From Rebecca billardiae RCC1528 (lineage: Eukaryota; Haptophyta): 64,000 nt of DNA. Below are positions 10,768 to 23,093 of the stretch, in pieces. Position numbers and translations under genes: made by a program. The stretch is from the NCBI GenBank assembly GCA_965240325.2, contig OZ251239.1, positions 930,001 through 994,000 of the forward strand, given 5' to 3'. Numbering within the stretch: the first letter of the stretch is position 1; the number at the start of each line of letters is the position of its first letter. Under the pieces are notes generated by a model. It did no database searches. It worked only from the letters and a program-made list of their open reading frames with translations, and had not been told where the DNA came from.

Positions 10768-13700
10768 ACGACGGACAACGAGGGCGCGGAGGAGGAGGCG
10801 GCGGCGGCGGCGGCGCGAACGCCGAGCGGCGGCGGCGCGCGGCCGAGCGTACGCGCGCGCCGCGCGATCGCAGCCGCCGCCGCCGCCGCCGCCGCGCCGC
10901 TGCTGCCGCCGCCGCCCGCGGGCGGCTCGCGCGTGCGCGCGGCGCTGCGCGCCGCGCTCGCCGAGCCCGAGCCCTCCACCGACGCCGCGCAGCTCGCCGA
11001 CTCTCTCCTCGGCGCGCTCTGTGGCACGCCGGCGCTGCTCGAGCGAGCGTCCGCGCGGCCGCACGCGATGAGCCTGTTCTGTGAGTTTGTCCCGTACGCG
11101 CCTCGCGCGCCGGGCGCGGGCGGCGGCGGCGGCGAGGCGGGCGGCGGCGAGGGCGGCGCGTCGGCGGGCGGCGCGGCGGGCGGCGGCGCGTGGCCGGGCC
11201 GCTACGGCTGGGTGGTCGACGGCGGCGCGCCGGGCGGCGCGCCGCGCCCAACCCTCGCGTCGCGGGAGCAGTGCCCGCCGCGCGGCTCCCGCGCCGTGTG
11301 CGCGGCGTGGCTTCGGCTCTGGGCCGCCGTGCGCTCCCCGGGGCGGCTGCCGTGCGCGCCCGCGCTCACCGCGGCGCTGCTGCGCGGCGTCGCCTCCGCC
11401 GAGCCGCAGACGCAGAAGCTCGCGCTCAGCGCGGCGCTCCGACTGCCGTCCCTCGAGCGAGCGAGGCCGCACGCGGCCGCGCTCGCGCGCGTGGCGGACG
11501 GCGTCACGTTTCGGGACGCGCTCGCGCAGCTGCGGCTGCAGGGCGGCGCGGGCGCGAGCGGCGGCGGCGGCGCCGCCGACGCCGCCGCCAACGCCGCGGC
11601 GGACGACGAGGAGGGCCCGGAGGACGGCGCGGGCGGCGGCGCCTTTGTGCGCGAGACGGCGCGTGACGCGCTTGTGCCTCTGCTGTGCCGAGTGCTGTTC
11701 GGGCGCATGCTGCAGCGAGCGGGCCGCGGCGCGACCAAGGCGACTGCCGCCGCGCGGCGCGCGACGGTGCTCGCGTGGTGCGGCGCCTCGCTGCGCCCCG
11801 CCGAGCTGCGCACGATGGTGGCGCTGGCGCTGGCGCCTTTTGAGCCGAGCGGCGGCGGCGCGGACGGCGGCGGCGGCGCGGACGGCGGCGGCGGCGCGGA
11901 CGGCGGCGGCGCGGGCGGCGGCGGCGCGGACGGCGACGGCGGCGGCGCGTTTGCGCCCTCGTCCGCCGCCGCGGACGGCGGCGGCGCGGACGGCGCGAGC
12001 CCTCCGCTCGTCGCCGCCGTGGCTCGGGCGAGCGGCGCGCAGCGCGCCGGCGCCGTGCGGATGTGTGCGGACATGCTGACGCACTGGGGCGCGCGCGGGC
12101 TTGCGCCCCACGCGGCCGCGGTGAGTGCGTTCGCGCTCGCCGCCCTTGTGCGCGCCGCCGCGGCGGTGCACGCTCTGGCGCCCAGTGGCGCGGCGGACGC
12201 GGAGCCGCCGCCGCTGCCCAGCGCCGTGCTCGCCGCCGCCGGCGGCGCCGAGCCGTCCGAGACACTGTCGGGCGCGCGCGAGGCGCGCGCATCCGCGCTG
12301 CGACTGTGTGCGCAGCTGCTCGCGGCGTTTCCGTCCGCGCTCGGCCGCGGCGCGTGGGCGCGGCACGTGTGCGCCGCGGCCACGCCCGCGCTGCGCGCGC
12401 TGCCGACACTGTACACGCAGGCATCCTCGGCGCAGCTCGAGCTCGCGTGCGCGTGCGCGGCCGAGCGCTCGCTCTGGGGTCTGCTGGCTGACACCCCCGA
12501 GCTGCTGCGAGCGCCGATCGAGGCGCTCGGCGCGCGACGCGTGGCGCCCGCCGTCGCGGACGGCGCGCTCCGCGTCTGCGAGGCGCTGCTTGACGCGGAC
12601 GGCGAGGAGGGCGGCGCGGCGCCGCGCGGCGGGGCAGCCGCCGGTGCCGCGGGTCGCGCTGCCGCCGCCGGCGCCGCCGACGCCGCCGACGGCGCTCACG
12701 ACAGCGCAGACGGCGCCGCTGCCGCCGCAGCCGCCGCCGACCCCTCGCCCCTCGACGCGCACGCGCCGCTGCTGCTCGCGCAGCTTCGTACGTACCTCGG
12801 CGCGACGCTCGGCTCGGGCGCGCGGCGCGCGCCCGGCGGCGCGTCCGCCGCCTCGGCCGCGCGCGCGCTGCGCGTGCTCTGCCTCCTCGCGCCCAGGGTG
12901 CGCGCGGCCGCGGACGCCGACGCGCTCGCGAGCCTGCTGCTGCCGTGGATTGGCGCGCGCGCGCGCGCGCCGCCCAGCGTGGCGGTTGGCGTGCTCGACG
13001 TGCTGGGCGCCCTCGCCGGGCGCGTGGAGCGCGCGGGCGCGCTCGCCGACGCGCTCGGCGCCGCGTTCGGCACGAGCCCGCCCGCGCTCGCCGCCGCCGG
13101 CGCGGACGGCGGCGGCGGCGGCGCGGCGCAGCGCGCGCGCGCGCTGCTGCGCGCCTACACAGCACTCGCCGCCGCGCGCCCCGAGCTGGAGCTCGGGCGC
13201 ACCGCCGCGCTGCTTCGCGGGCTGGCGGGCGACGAGCACGCCGGCGCTCCCGCCTCCGCGCAGCCGCCGCCGCCGCCGCCCAAGCCGGGGCGGGACGCGA
13301 TCCTCGACCTCGAGCGCGGGCTGGACGCGCGCGCGCGCGCGCTCGCCGGCGCCGTCGACGAAGCCAGCTTCCTGCGCGGCGCGAGCGCGCGCGCGCTCGC
13401 TCCGCTGTGCCATGCCCTCGTCGCCGAGGTGGTGGGCGTGCGCGGCGCGGAGGCGGCCGGCGGGACGGAGGCGGCGGTGCGGCACGCGAGCGCGGCCGCG
13501 CTCACGCGGCTCGCGCGCCACGCCGCGAGCCGCGCGGCCGAGGCGCGCGGCGCGGCCGAGGCGGCGGCGTGGCGCGCCGCGCTCGAACATTCCGTGCTCC
13601 GCGCCGCGCGCCCAGCGTTTAGTGGCCGCGTCGGCGCGGGTGCGGACGAGGGCGTGACGCGGGTGTACGCGCGCGTGCTCGCGACCGCGCTGCGCGCCGA

Positions 13701-14285
13701 CGCGGGCCTCGCGCCGCAGCTCAGCCTGCTCGTCGCGCCGCTCGGCGGCGCGGCGGACAGCGCGCTCCTCGACGAGATCGCGGACGTGCAGCACGCGGCG
13801 CGCCGGCGCGCGCTCATGCGCATCGCGCCGCGCGTGCGCGCTCGCGAGATGCCGGCGGCAGCGCTCGCGCGCACGCTGCTGCCGCTCGCGGTGGCGTACG
13901 CGTGCGCGGAGGGCGCGGCGTGGGCGGAGGCGGGCGACGAGGCGGCGCGGCTGCTCGGCGCGATCGCCTCCGCGCTGCCCTGGCGCGCCTACGCCGGCCT
14001 CCTGCGCACCCTCCTCGCCCGCGCCGACGATGAGGCCGTGAGCGCCGCGGTGGAGCGACGGCTCTCTCGCGCGCTCGGAAACGTGATCGCGGAGTTCGCG
14101 GCGCCGCACGCGCGCGCGGCCGCGGAGGGCGAGGGCGGCGCCGAGGCGGAGGAGGGCGGCGCGCGCGGCGGTGCGCAGGAGGAGGAGGCGGAGGAGGACG
14201 AGGAGGAGGAGGAGGAGGGGGGCGCGCCCGCCGACGACGGCGCCGCGCCCGCCGCCGCGCCGCGCGCGGGCGCGCCCGCCGCCGC

Positions 14286-14316
<31 letters not shown>

Positions 14317-17300
14317 GCCGACGCCGACCGCGCGGCGCGCGTGCGGCGCGCGCTGCGGCGCACGTGGCTGCCGCTGCTGTACGCGCGGCTCGAGGCGGCC
14401 GCGCCGCCGAGCTCGCGCGAGGCCGGCGGCGCGCGCCCCGGCGACCCCATCGTCACCGGCGCCAAGGCCGCCGCGGGCGCGGCGGGCGGGCGCGGCGGCG
14501 CCGAGCGCGGCGGCGCGTCGCGCGGGCGCGCGCACCGGCTGGCGCTCGCGCTGCCGCTGCTGCGCTGCCTGCAGGCTCTGCCGCGCGACGAGTTCAGCGC
14601 GGAGCTGCCGCGCCTGCTGCTCCGCGTGTGCGCCGCGCTGCGCTCGCGCGACGAGGACGTCCGCGCCGCCGCGCGCGCCGCGCTCTGCGACCTCGCCGCT
14701 GCCCTCGGCCCGGCGCATGCGGCCGCGGTCGCGCGCGAGGCGCGCCGCGCGCTCTCGAAAGGGTTTGAGCTGCACGTGTTCGCGGTGACGCTGCACGCGG
14801 TGGTGACGCGCGTGTGCGAGGGCGCGCCGCCGGGCGCGCTCGACGAGTGCGTCGGCTACCTCGCGCGCCTCGCCACCGACGACGCCTTCGGCGCCGCCGA
14901 GGCGCGCCGCGCAGTCGCCGCGCACGCGGCAAAGACGCGCGAGGCTCGGCAGGCCGGCGGTCGCTCGCTTCTCGTGCTGCGAGCGCTCGGCGAGAAGGTG
15001 ACGTTCGCGCCGGCGGCGCTGAACGCGCTGCTCGCGCCGCTGCTGCAGCGCTGCGCGGCCGCGGCGGCCGCCGACGCCGACGCCGACGCCGCCGGCGACG
15101 CGGACGGCGCCGATGCGGAGTTCGGCGACGGCGCGGCGGCGGGCGCGCCCGGCGGCGGCGCGGGCGGCGGCGGCGAGCTGCGATCTCGCGAGGCGAGATT
15201 GGAGCGGGCGCTGGCGCACATCGCGGCGGGCGTGCGCGCCAACCCGACGGTGGAGGCGCGCGCACTGTGCCGCTTCGTGCGCGGGATGGTCCTCCACGCA
15301 CTCGCCGACGCCGACGACACGCACGCCGCGGCTGGCGGCGGCGGCGGCGGCGGCGGCGGCGCGGGCGGCGGCGGCGCCGCCGCCGCCGCCGACGGCGGCG
15401 GCGGCGCGCGCGCGGTCGCGGCGCGCGCGCGCCGCGACGCCGACGCCCGGCTGATCGCGAATGGCGCGCGCGCGGGCGGGCGCGGCACCGCGCTCCCCGC
15501 CGCGCCCGCGCGCGCGCTCGCGCCCGCGTGGGCCGCCTTCGCGCTCGCGCTGCTTCGCGACGCGCTGCGCGGCGGCGCGCGCGCACGCGTGCGCCTCTGC
15601 GAGCCGTCGCACGCGGCGCTGCTGCCGCCGCTGTGGCCGGTGCTGGCGCGGTGCATCGACCACCCGCACCCGCGGCTGAGCGCGCTCGCGCTCAGCCTGA
15701 CGACGACGCTCGTGCGCGCGCCGCCGCCGCCGCCGCCGCCCGCGCCGCCGCCCGGCGGCGCGCACGCCGCCGCCGAGCCCGCCGCCGAGCCCGCCGCCGC
15801 CGCGCCGCGCGCCGCGCTGCTGCGCGCGTGCCTGCGGCGCCTGCAGACGCTCAGCGCGCAGCACGCGGCCGCGGGCGCGGCGGCGGAGGACGACGACCTG
15901 GGCGCGGCGGTGCGCGCGCTCGCGGCGCTCATACGCGCGCCGCCCGTCGCGCGGCGCGCGCCGAGCGCCGCCGCGCCCGCCGCCGCGCCGCCCGCCGCGC
16001 CGCCCGCCGCCGACGGCGCCGGCGCGGGCGCGGACGGCGGCGCAGACGCGGACGCCCTGTATGCGCGCGCGGACGCGGACGCGGACGAGCGCGACGGCGG
16101 CGAGGAGGAGGAGCTGGAGGGGGCGGCGGCGGCCGCCGCCGACGGCGCCAACGAGGCAGCCGATGCCTCCGCCGACGACGCGGCACAGCCGCCCGGCGGC
16201 GGAGGCGGCGGCGGCGGCGCGCGGCGGCGGCGCGCGGCGCGCGCGGCGCGCAACGCGCCAGCTGCTGGCACGCTGAGCGACGGGCAGCTGAGCTGGCTGC
16301 TCGACTGGTGCCACGCGCGGCTGCAGCACACGGCGCCGCCGGCGTGCGTGTTCGCGCTGCTCCGCGCGATCATCGGCCGGCGGTACGTCGCCGACCGCCT
16401 CTACGCCATCGGCGAGCGGCTGTGTGAACTCGTCCTGACGGCGGACGACGCAACGGCGCGCGACGAGGCCGGCGCGCTTGCGGTCTCGATCCTTCTTCGG
16501 TACCCGCTCGGCGACGCGCGGGCGCACGCGTGGCTGCAGCGGTTCGCGGCGAGCCTGGCGTTCTCGCGCGTGGACGGGCGGCGCTCCGTGCTGCGCGCGT
16601 ACGCCGCCGTGCTCCGCAGGCTGCCGCCCCGCGCCCTCGCCAAGTGGTCTCAGCTTTTATTCGTGCCGCTCGTTCCGAGGCTCTCGGCCGAAGCCGACGC
16701 GCAATGTCGGGAGAGCGTGCGGCTGTGCGCGCGCACGCTGCTCGCGAGGCTCGCGCCCGCGACGGGCGACGGCGGCGATGGCGGGCGCGCGCTCGGCGCG
16801 CTGCTGCGCCTCGTGCTGCTCTGGCTCACGGCGGAGGATCCGCTCATGCGGTGCGCGCGCGCCGCGCGTGCTCCACACACACAGCCGCGCGCCGCGCGCC
16901 TGTGCGCGCGCGCGCGCCCGCGCGCGCCGCGCGCGCCGACTGACGCCGCGCGCGTGCGCGCCGCGCGCGCCGCGCGGGCGTGCGCAGCGGAGCGGCGGCG
17001 CAGGTGGCGGCGCTCGCGGCGCCGTTCCTCACGCCGGGCCCGGGCGGCACGGCCGCCGCGCTGCTCGCCGCACTCAGCGCTAACCTTGCCGACGCCGCGG
17101 CGGACGCGGACGCGGACCGCGCCGAAGCCGCGGCCGCGCCGACGCGCGCCGCCGCCGAGGCCGCCGACGGCGGCGGCGGCGGCGGCGACGGCGGCGGTGG
17201 CAGCGCTGAGCGGAGGCCGCCGCCGCCGCCGCGGCGCACGGACGGCAGCTGGGCGGCGGCGTACCAATGCGTGCGCGCCGTCGAGGCGTGTGTCGGCGCG

Positions 17301-18519
17301 GACGCCGCCCTCGCCGCCGACCCGTCACTGCACGAGCTATGGGCCACCGACCTCCTCCCGCGCCTCTGCGCATTTCCACACCTGTGGGTGCGCGTGGGCG
17401 CGGCGCGGCTTGTCGGTGCGTGCCGCGCGCCGCGCGCCGCGCGCCGCGCCGCGCCGCGCCGCGCGCGCGCCTGGGCTGAGCGCGCGGGCGTGCGCGCGCG
17501 GGCCCGCGCTGCCGAGGTCTGGGCTGGCCCCTGAGCACCGCCGCCCGCCCTCACGCCCGCCGCCACGCCCGCCGCCACGCCCGCCACACGCGCTCTCGGC
17601 TGCAGGCTGGTACCTGGGCGCTCTCGCGCCGTCGGCCGCCGATCCCGCCGCCGCCGCCGAGCTGCTGCCGCCCGCGGACACGCCGACGCTGCTTGCGCTG
17701 CTGCGTGCGGCGTGCGCGCAGCTCACGGACACCGCCGGTGCGCCCGACGCGGCGCTCGCGACGCAGGCGGCGAAGAACGCGCTAGCGGTGTGCCTCCGCC
17801 TGCAGGGCGGACCGCCGCAGAACTGGCCGACGGAGGAGGACGAGGCGGCCGCGCCGCTGCGCGTGTGGCTGCGCGGCCGGCGCGCGGCGCGCGCCGCGCG
17901 GCGCGACGACGACGACGAGGAGGATCAGCACGGCGCGCGCGGCGCCGCGGACGTCGTCGACGCCGCCGCGGCGGACGCGGACGACGACGCCGCCGACGCG
18001 GACGCCGACGGCGGCGCGCTGTGCTGGGTCATCCCCGCCGTCGTCCGCCGCCTCGGCGCGCGCGCGCGCGCGCCCGCCGCGCGCGCCGCCACACTTAGGC
18101 TATACGGCGCGCTGGGCGCGCATCTCTCTCCCGCCGCGCTGCGCTGCCTGCTGCCGACGGCGCTGACGCCGCTCGCGTTCGCCGCGGACGATCGGTCGGG
18201 CGCGGTGGACGAGCCCTCGCGCGCGCTCGCCGCCGGCGTGCTGCAGCTCTTCCAGGAGCGCGCGGGCGACGAAGCCTACTTGCAAGCGTACGCGCGCGCG
18301 CGGGAGGCGCTCGCGCGCGCGCGCGTCGCGCGCCGCAGGCGGCTGGCGGTCGAGGCGGTAACGGACGTGCTGGGCGCGACGAAGCGCAAGGCGGACAAGC
18401 ACCGCGCCAAGCACGCGTCCAAGAAGCGCAAGCTGCACGCGCAGAAGCGCCAGGCGTCCGCCGCCGGCGGCCTCGGCTTTGGCAAGGCGCGCAAGCGCGC
18501 GCGCCGCGCCGCGCCGTGA
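7909..18519 (+). CDS. UTP20: UTP20 (DRIM) homologue, U3 snoRNP/90S pre-ribosome HEAT protein
   Basis: UTP20 is a giant HEAT-repeat scaffold of the 90S/SSU processome needed for 18S rRNA maturation in the nucleolus. Exons 7909-16850, 16988-17415 and 17606-18519 join in frame to 3,427 aa; both introns (137 and 190 nt) are GTGCG...CAG. N-terminal landmarks match the family (RFRTVAQRV, LDKWRELDL, ALAADLRADFCPE, ARFVKYARAPLL), as does the exon-2 block around SLHELWATDL...FPHLWVRVG. The C-terminus is the expected Lys/Arg-rich tail (KRKADKHRAKHASKKRK). The protein is several hundred residues longer than the human protein because of Ala/Gly/Glu/Asp insertions, including a run of consecutive Asp near 10724-10766. 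The ATG has G at +4. The two exon boundaries are my own calls. Confidence 0.9.
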
Positions 18520-18650
18520 TGCCAAGCAGCCAGCAGGGCAGCAGGCGCCCGGAGCGGCCGGAGCCGGCCGCCTCGACAACGTCGCGCCGTTGCTCCTTGT
18601 CAGCAGCACGCCTAGTAGCATATATCATCAGCATATCATCAGCATATCCG

Positions 18651-18651
18651 A

Positions 18652-18684
<33 letters not shown>

Positions 18685-18697
18685 ATATATATATATT
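18651..18697. repeat. (TA)n microsatellite
   Basis: A nearly pure AT alternation of about 45 bp, about 130 bp after the UTP20 stop. Confidence 0.9.
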
Positions 18698-19167
18698 TAT
18701 GCTGTCTAGCCGTCCTCGCGAACGTCAACGCCGACGCCATCTGCTGGCCGAAGGTGGGCACGCTGCCTGGCATGTCGATGCCAAGGCGGCTGCCTGTGTT
18801 CCTACTCAGTGGGATTTACGTGTCCTCATGCAAAGGCGAGCGGCAGCAGATGCGGTGGGCATGCCGCGCCGAAAGATGTTGGTCGGTGCACGCGACGCGC
18901 CACCCGCGTGCGAGCCGCAGCCGCCGGCGACGCAGGACGCGACATGGCTGGATGCCCGCGCCACGGCTGCAGAGCCCGAGAAGCCGATGATATGGCGATC
19001 GGAGATCTTTGGCCGGTATATAACAGAAAATGCCGGACGGACTGTTTGTCCGGGAGCAGCTCGTTGAGGCCATGGTCCGGTAGAGGGCGATGGAGCTGAT
19101 GAGCGGCGCTGGCGCCTGGCGTCCGTGTCGTCCTCTTAGACAATCAGTTATTGTACCAATAACCCCA

Positions 19168-19208
19168 CATATATATATAAATATATAAATATATATATAT
19201 ATGTGTGT
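19168..19208. repeat. (TA)n microsatellite, interrupted
   Basis: AT alternation broken by two ATAAATA interruptions, running into TGTGTG. Confidence 0.85.
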
Positions 19209-19525
19209 ACCGCCGCGGCGCTAGCAGCTGCTGTGCTGGTGCATCCGAGTCCGAGCATTATAATGTGCATGAGCAGTAGTAGCAGTACTTGATGATGCGA
19301 TAGCAGGCGCTGCAGGCGGACTGCGGCGCTGATGTGATACGCACGGATGATGACGACGACGACGGTGGCGGTGGCGCGCGTGCGCGCCTGAGATTGCCAA
19401 GCTCACTCAAAGTCGTCAAATTTTGTCAAAGCTATGGACGTACTTTACGTACAGCAGTACTTTACGCGACAATAGCCGCGTCGTACTAATATCAAAACCA
19501 GTTTCCAGGTCTCTCTTCGGAGAGC

Positions 19526-19596
19526 GTGCGATGAAGGATGGCGCGGCAACCTGCCACCGTGAGCCTTACGCACGTTAATAAAACAAATAAACTGTA
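19526..19596 (+). promoter_or_regulatory. Shared 5' module, intact copy (upstream of NYN gene)
   Basis: About 70 bp starting GTGCGATGA and ending AATAAAACAAATAAACTGTA. The same sequence, with a 1-nt and a 3-nt indel, occurs upstream of the 2OG oxygenase gene at 56499, where it is split by a transposon (halves 53598-53649 and 56449-56467). It ends 31 bp before the NYN ATG and 32 bp before the other ATG. The A/T-rich end could be a core promoter or 5' leader; that role is inference. Confidence 0.65.
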
Positions 19597-19626
19597 GCTG
19601 GCTAGCTGCTGCATCCCAAGCACACG

Positions 19627-20428
19627 ATGGCGGCGGCGATGCATCGTGCGCTGCTGATGCGACGCTGTGCACGCCCTGCATCGGCCGCGCCCTGCGTCGG
19701 CGCCCTGCGTCGGCCGTGGCGGCGCTTCGCGCACGCACAGGGCGCGTCGGACCGCCTCCCCGTCGCCATCTTCGTCGACCTCGACAACGTCAAGCCCGAC
19801 CTCTTTGGCGACGACGACGTGCATGCGTGGGTCCAGCCGTTCAAAGCGTTTGCGCGCGCCGCGGGCGAGCTGGTGCGCTTCGACGCGTTCAGCAACCTGG
19901 CGACGCGGACGTACGAGTCGCGAGAGGAGCGGAGCCGGCTCGAGGGCGCGCTCCTCGAGCAGGCCTGGCACGAGTGGGACGGCGAGCACGCGGCGAGCGG
20001 CGTGGATGACGAAGGCATCCTGCGCTGCGGCGTGTGCGGCCGCAGGATGAAGCTCAACCGGAAGGACGTCAAGAAGGGGATGACGGCCGAGGACAAGCTG
20101 GTGAAGCACATGCGAGAGCTGCACGACAACGAGCAGCGCAAGCGGATCAACCGCGCCAACATGCTGCGCGGCAAGGGGCGCGCCAAAATCCTCCAGAGCG
20201 ACAAGGTGCAGAAGTACAACCTGGCGGTGCTCGGGCGCAGCGACAAGCCCGCGCTCGGGCCGACGCGCACGCGTAGCGGCAGGCCGCGGAACGAGCTGGT
20301 GCCGCGGCTCCGCGCGCACGGGGTTAAGTGCGTCGCCGCGCAAGACGTCGACCTCGAGCTGCGCAAGGGCGCCGAGAGGTGGCTGAGGAGCGTGCGCGCC
20401 CAGCACCGCAACACGGACGCGCACACGA

Positions 20429-20485
<57 letters not shown>

Positions 20486-20985
20486 CAGGCACGGCGGCGG
20501 CGCCGCCGAGCGCGACGAGGCGAGAAGAGGGCGCGGAGATGCGCGCTGTCGGCTCGGTCGGCCAGCCGGATGCCGAGGCGGCGGCGCTGCGCGGCTGCCT
20601 GGTCGTCGTCTCGGAGGACAAGGGCTTCCGCGGCCTGCTCGGCAACGCGCGCGAGCACGGCTTTGTCGCGATCACGGCCACTCCCGCCAGCTTGCGGCAG
20701 ACGCCGGGGCTCTTGCTAAGTGCGGATGTTGTGCTCACGGCGTCGGGCGCGCCGCCGCGGCCGCCGCGAGCCGGCGGCGGCGGGGCCGAGCGCGCACACC
20801 CCGAGCAGGGCTCGTCGGCGCACGCCCCGAGCATGCGCGTGCTGCTGGGCGAGCTCGAGGCCTCCGCGCTCACACCGCGCGGTGCCTGGCTCCTCCGCGC
20901 AGCGTGCACCAGGCAGCACCAGCAGCTGGAGCGGCGCCGCGCGCCGCGCGACGACTTCATCAGTGGTGTCGATAGTCGTGGTTGA
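19627..20985 (+). CDS. NYN-domain (PIN-like) ribonuclease-type protein with inserted C2H2 finger
   Basis: 452 aa. The N-terminus (residues 1-40: Arg/Ala-rich, no acidic residue) looks like an organellar, probably mitochondrial, targeting peptide. The NYN fold is visible in pieces: VAIFVDLDN (D51, D53, N54), QDVDLELRKGAERW (D240, D242) and LVVVSEDKGF (D329), giving the acidic metal-binding set of NYN/PIN nucleases. Between them lies a finger with C134, C137, H161 and H166. Residues ~268-285 are an Asp-Ala run from a 6-bp repeat. NYN proteins with zinc fingers act in organellar RNA 5' processing in plants; the same role here is a guess. The start at 19627 follows CACACG with G at +4. Confidence 0.85.
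20430..20486 (+). repeat. (GCGGAC)n hexanucleotide repeat inside the NYN gene
   Basis: About nine near-perfect copies encode alternating Ala-Asp. The length is a multiple of three, so slippage would not break the frame. Confidence 0.9.
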
Positions 20986-22136
20986 CTACTACATAATGAC
21001 GACGCGATACGTGTGTTGACGATATTACAAGTGCGACAGCAGTAGTGGTTGCTGCTGAGAATGATCTGGCTGACTCGCAGTACCTGAGTGTCGACTGTCG
21101 GCGCGCGGCCGCCGGCCCGCGGGCAGGTGAGCTGCTGCTGGCATTCGGAACGCTCGCGAGGACACGGCGGCAGGGGCGCTCCCCGGCCACGACAGCGAGG
21201 GGCTGGGGATACATGCGCGCTCTCGTGTGCTGGTTGCGCGCGCGATCGCGATCGCACGCGCGCGCGCGCGCTCGCCTTTCACACAGGACGGGTCCGGCAG
21301 CGAGCTCATCGCGGCACGACGCCTCGGATGCACGCGGAGAGGGGATGCATGCGCGGCATCATCACGGGGTAGGAGAATCACCGCGTCCGCTCGAGCGATG
21401 CTGCTTGAGGCTGCCGTCAGCCGCGTGCGTTTCAGGCTTTCGGAGCGACAGCCTGCGGCGTCGCCGCCGCGACGGCAGACAGGAGCGGCGCTGCATAGAC
21501 CGGATGCGGGACTGCCTGCAGTAGCGTCGAGAACTGCTCAGCATCGCATCTTGGACACAAGGAGCAGCGCGCAGCTATCGTCGCCACAGCCGTGCCGTCG
21601 CCACAGCCGTACCAGTCCGCCACCGCTGTGCCGGTGTCAACGCGTCTCCGGCCAGGTTTGGCGGGCGCGAGGGAATGCATCGTTGGGCGACGAGAAGACG
21701 ACGCGAAAAGGGAAATCGTCAAGAACCCGGCGGGTAAAAAGTTAAAAACCCGCCGGCGGTCGAGACGTCGTCGAAAGCTACGGTGTTCATCAGTTTGACT
21801 TGAAACCAGGTCGAGGACTGAACAACGCGTCTGTGACTTAGAATCGGGGTGTCAGTGGGTCAGCCAGTCCGACAGTGCCGCGAGCTGAGCGTCGATCTGA
21901 AAGATGCGCGCGCGAGAGCCGCAGGCCGCAGCTGCTCGCCGGAGCATCCCTCCACTCAGCGCGCACCGCCGAAGCTACCCATTGCAGTCCCAGGTGCGCC
22001 GTCAGACGCAGACTCGCCAGAGTCTCAGCGCGCCTGACATGAGCGCCCGCCCGCGCCCTCGCCGGACCGCGCGCGGCCGACGGGGCGCACTGACCCGCCC
22101 GCCGCCACAGAGGCCCGCCCAAAGCCGGCTGCGCGC
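20986..22136. other. Intergenic region with a perfect hairpin
   Basis: No supported gene. A 9-bp perfect stem CCGGCGGGT/ACCCGCCGG at 21727-21735 and 21748-21756 encloses a 12-nt A-rich loop. Both flanking genes point into this region (NYN plus, 99-aa gene minus), so it carries both 3' ends. Confidence 0.5.
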
Positions 22137-22806
22137 TCACTTGGTGTACTGCTGGATCGTGTAGTACTTGAGCGCCGACATGCCCGCCTCCGGGTAGTCC
22201 TCCATCGTCACCTGAGCGCCGTGCGCGCGCGCGACGGCAGCGGACGTCGTATGAGCGCGGCGGCGCGAGAGGGGCACCAAGCGTCTCGCGCGCGCGTGCG
22301 CACCTTGAGCGTCTGGTTCTCCGTCTCGACCTCGAGCTTCCCCACGTACTTGACCCGCTCGTCGTTCTTGATCGTCCAGTCGCTGCCGAGCACGTCGCGG
22401 AAGGCGCTGTCCAGCTCCTGCGAGCCACGGCGCGCGGCGTGCACCGCGTGAGAAGCGCGAGCCATGTCGCGCGCGCGCGCTGCGGCCCGCGCGTCGCGGG
22501 GCCGCGGCCGCACCTGTGCGCTCATCTTGTAGGTGTAGATGGCGCGGTACTGCGACTTGTACAATTCGCGGCGGTCCTGGCCCTCCGGGACCTTGAGGCC
22601 TGCACGCGTGGCGCGCGGCCGGTGGCAGCGGGCAGGGGCGTGCTCAGGGCCGGCGCGCGCGCGCGCGGTGCTGCACCGCGCCGACCGGCGCGGCGGCGCG
22701 TCGCGCCGCGGCGCGGAAGGGCGCGCGGCTCGCCGAGCCGCGCATCCCTCCCGCGAGCCCGCCCCCGCGCGCGCCTCGCACCGAAAAAGGCTTCCGCGGC
22801 GCTCAT
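22137..22806 (-). CDS. Four-exon gene for a 99-aa protein of unknown function
   Basis: Exons on the minus strand are 22806-22782, 22599-22514, 22417-22304 and 22211-22137. They total exactly 300 nt, and each intron (182, 96 and 92 nt) is GTGCG...CAG. The protein starts MSAAEAFFGLKVPEGQ, continues RRELYKSQYRAIYTYK, then FRDVLGSDWTIKNDERVKYV, and ends ALKYYTIQQYTK. It has no signal peptide, membrane segment or cysteine. The perfect phase agreement of four short exons makes it a convincing gene. I do not recognise the family. It sits head-to-head with LIN9, 287 bp between ATGs. Confidence 0.8.
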
Positions 22807-23093
22807 CGGTCAAGTGGGAGCAGCTGGCTGTGCCCGGTGTCGCGACTGCGCCTTGGCCAACCGACCAAAGCGCCCGCTCGCAACGCGCGGGCCGCCATCT
22901 TTGAACGTGAGCCGGACTCGCCCGCCCGAGTGCGCACTGCGGCACTGCGCAGCCGCGCGCCGGACTGCGCTTTTCGAACCCCCCGCGTGAACGCTGGGCG
23001 CGAATTCAGCGTCGCTCCCACGGTGGGGGCAGCGCAGCCGGGCTGGGGCTCATCGAGGGTCGCATCGTCGCGACGAGCACGCGCGCGCGCGCG
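22807..23093. promoter_or_regulatory. Divergent promoter region between the 99-aa gene and LIN9
   Basis: The two ATGs at 22806 (-) and 23094 (+) are 287 bp apart, so both promoters and 5' leaders must lie here or overlap the genes. It is less GC-saturated than the flanks (e.g. CCATCTTTGAACGTGAG near 22900). No TATA box is evident. Confidence 0.5.

Larger units (their letters stand above)
18520..19525. other. Intergenic region between UTP20 and the NYN gene
   Basis: Contains two AT-rich microsatellites and no supported coding sequence. The left part is presumably the UTP20 3' flank. ORFs across 18750-19140 overlap on both strands and show no domain. Confidence 0.55.

Noticed and set aside
9733-16527. 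Minus-strand ORF of 2,264 codons
   Set aside because: Antisense to UTP20; Arg/Ala-only composition expected from GC-rich sequence read in the wrong phase.
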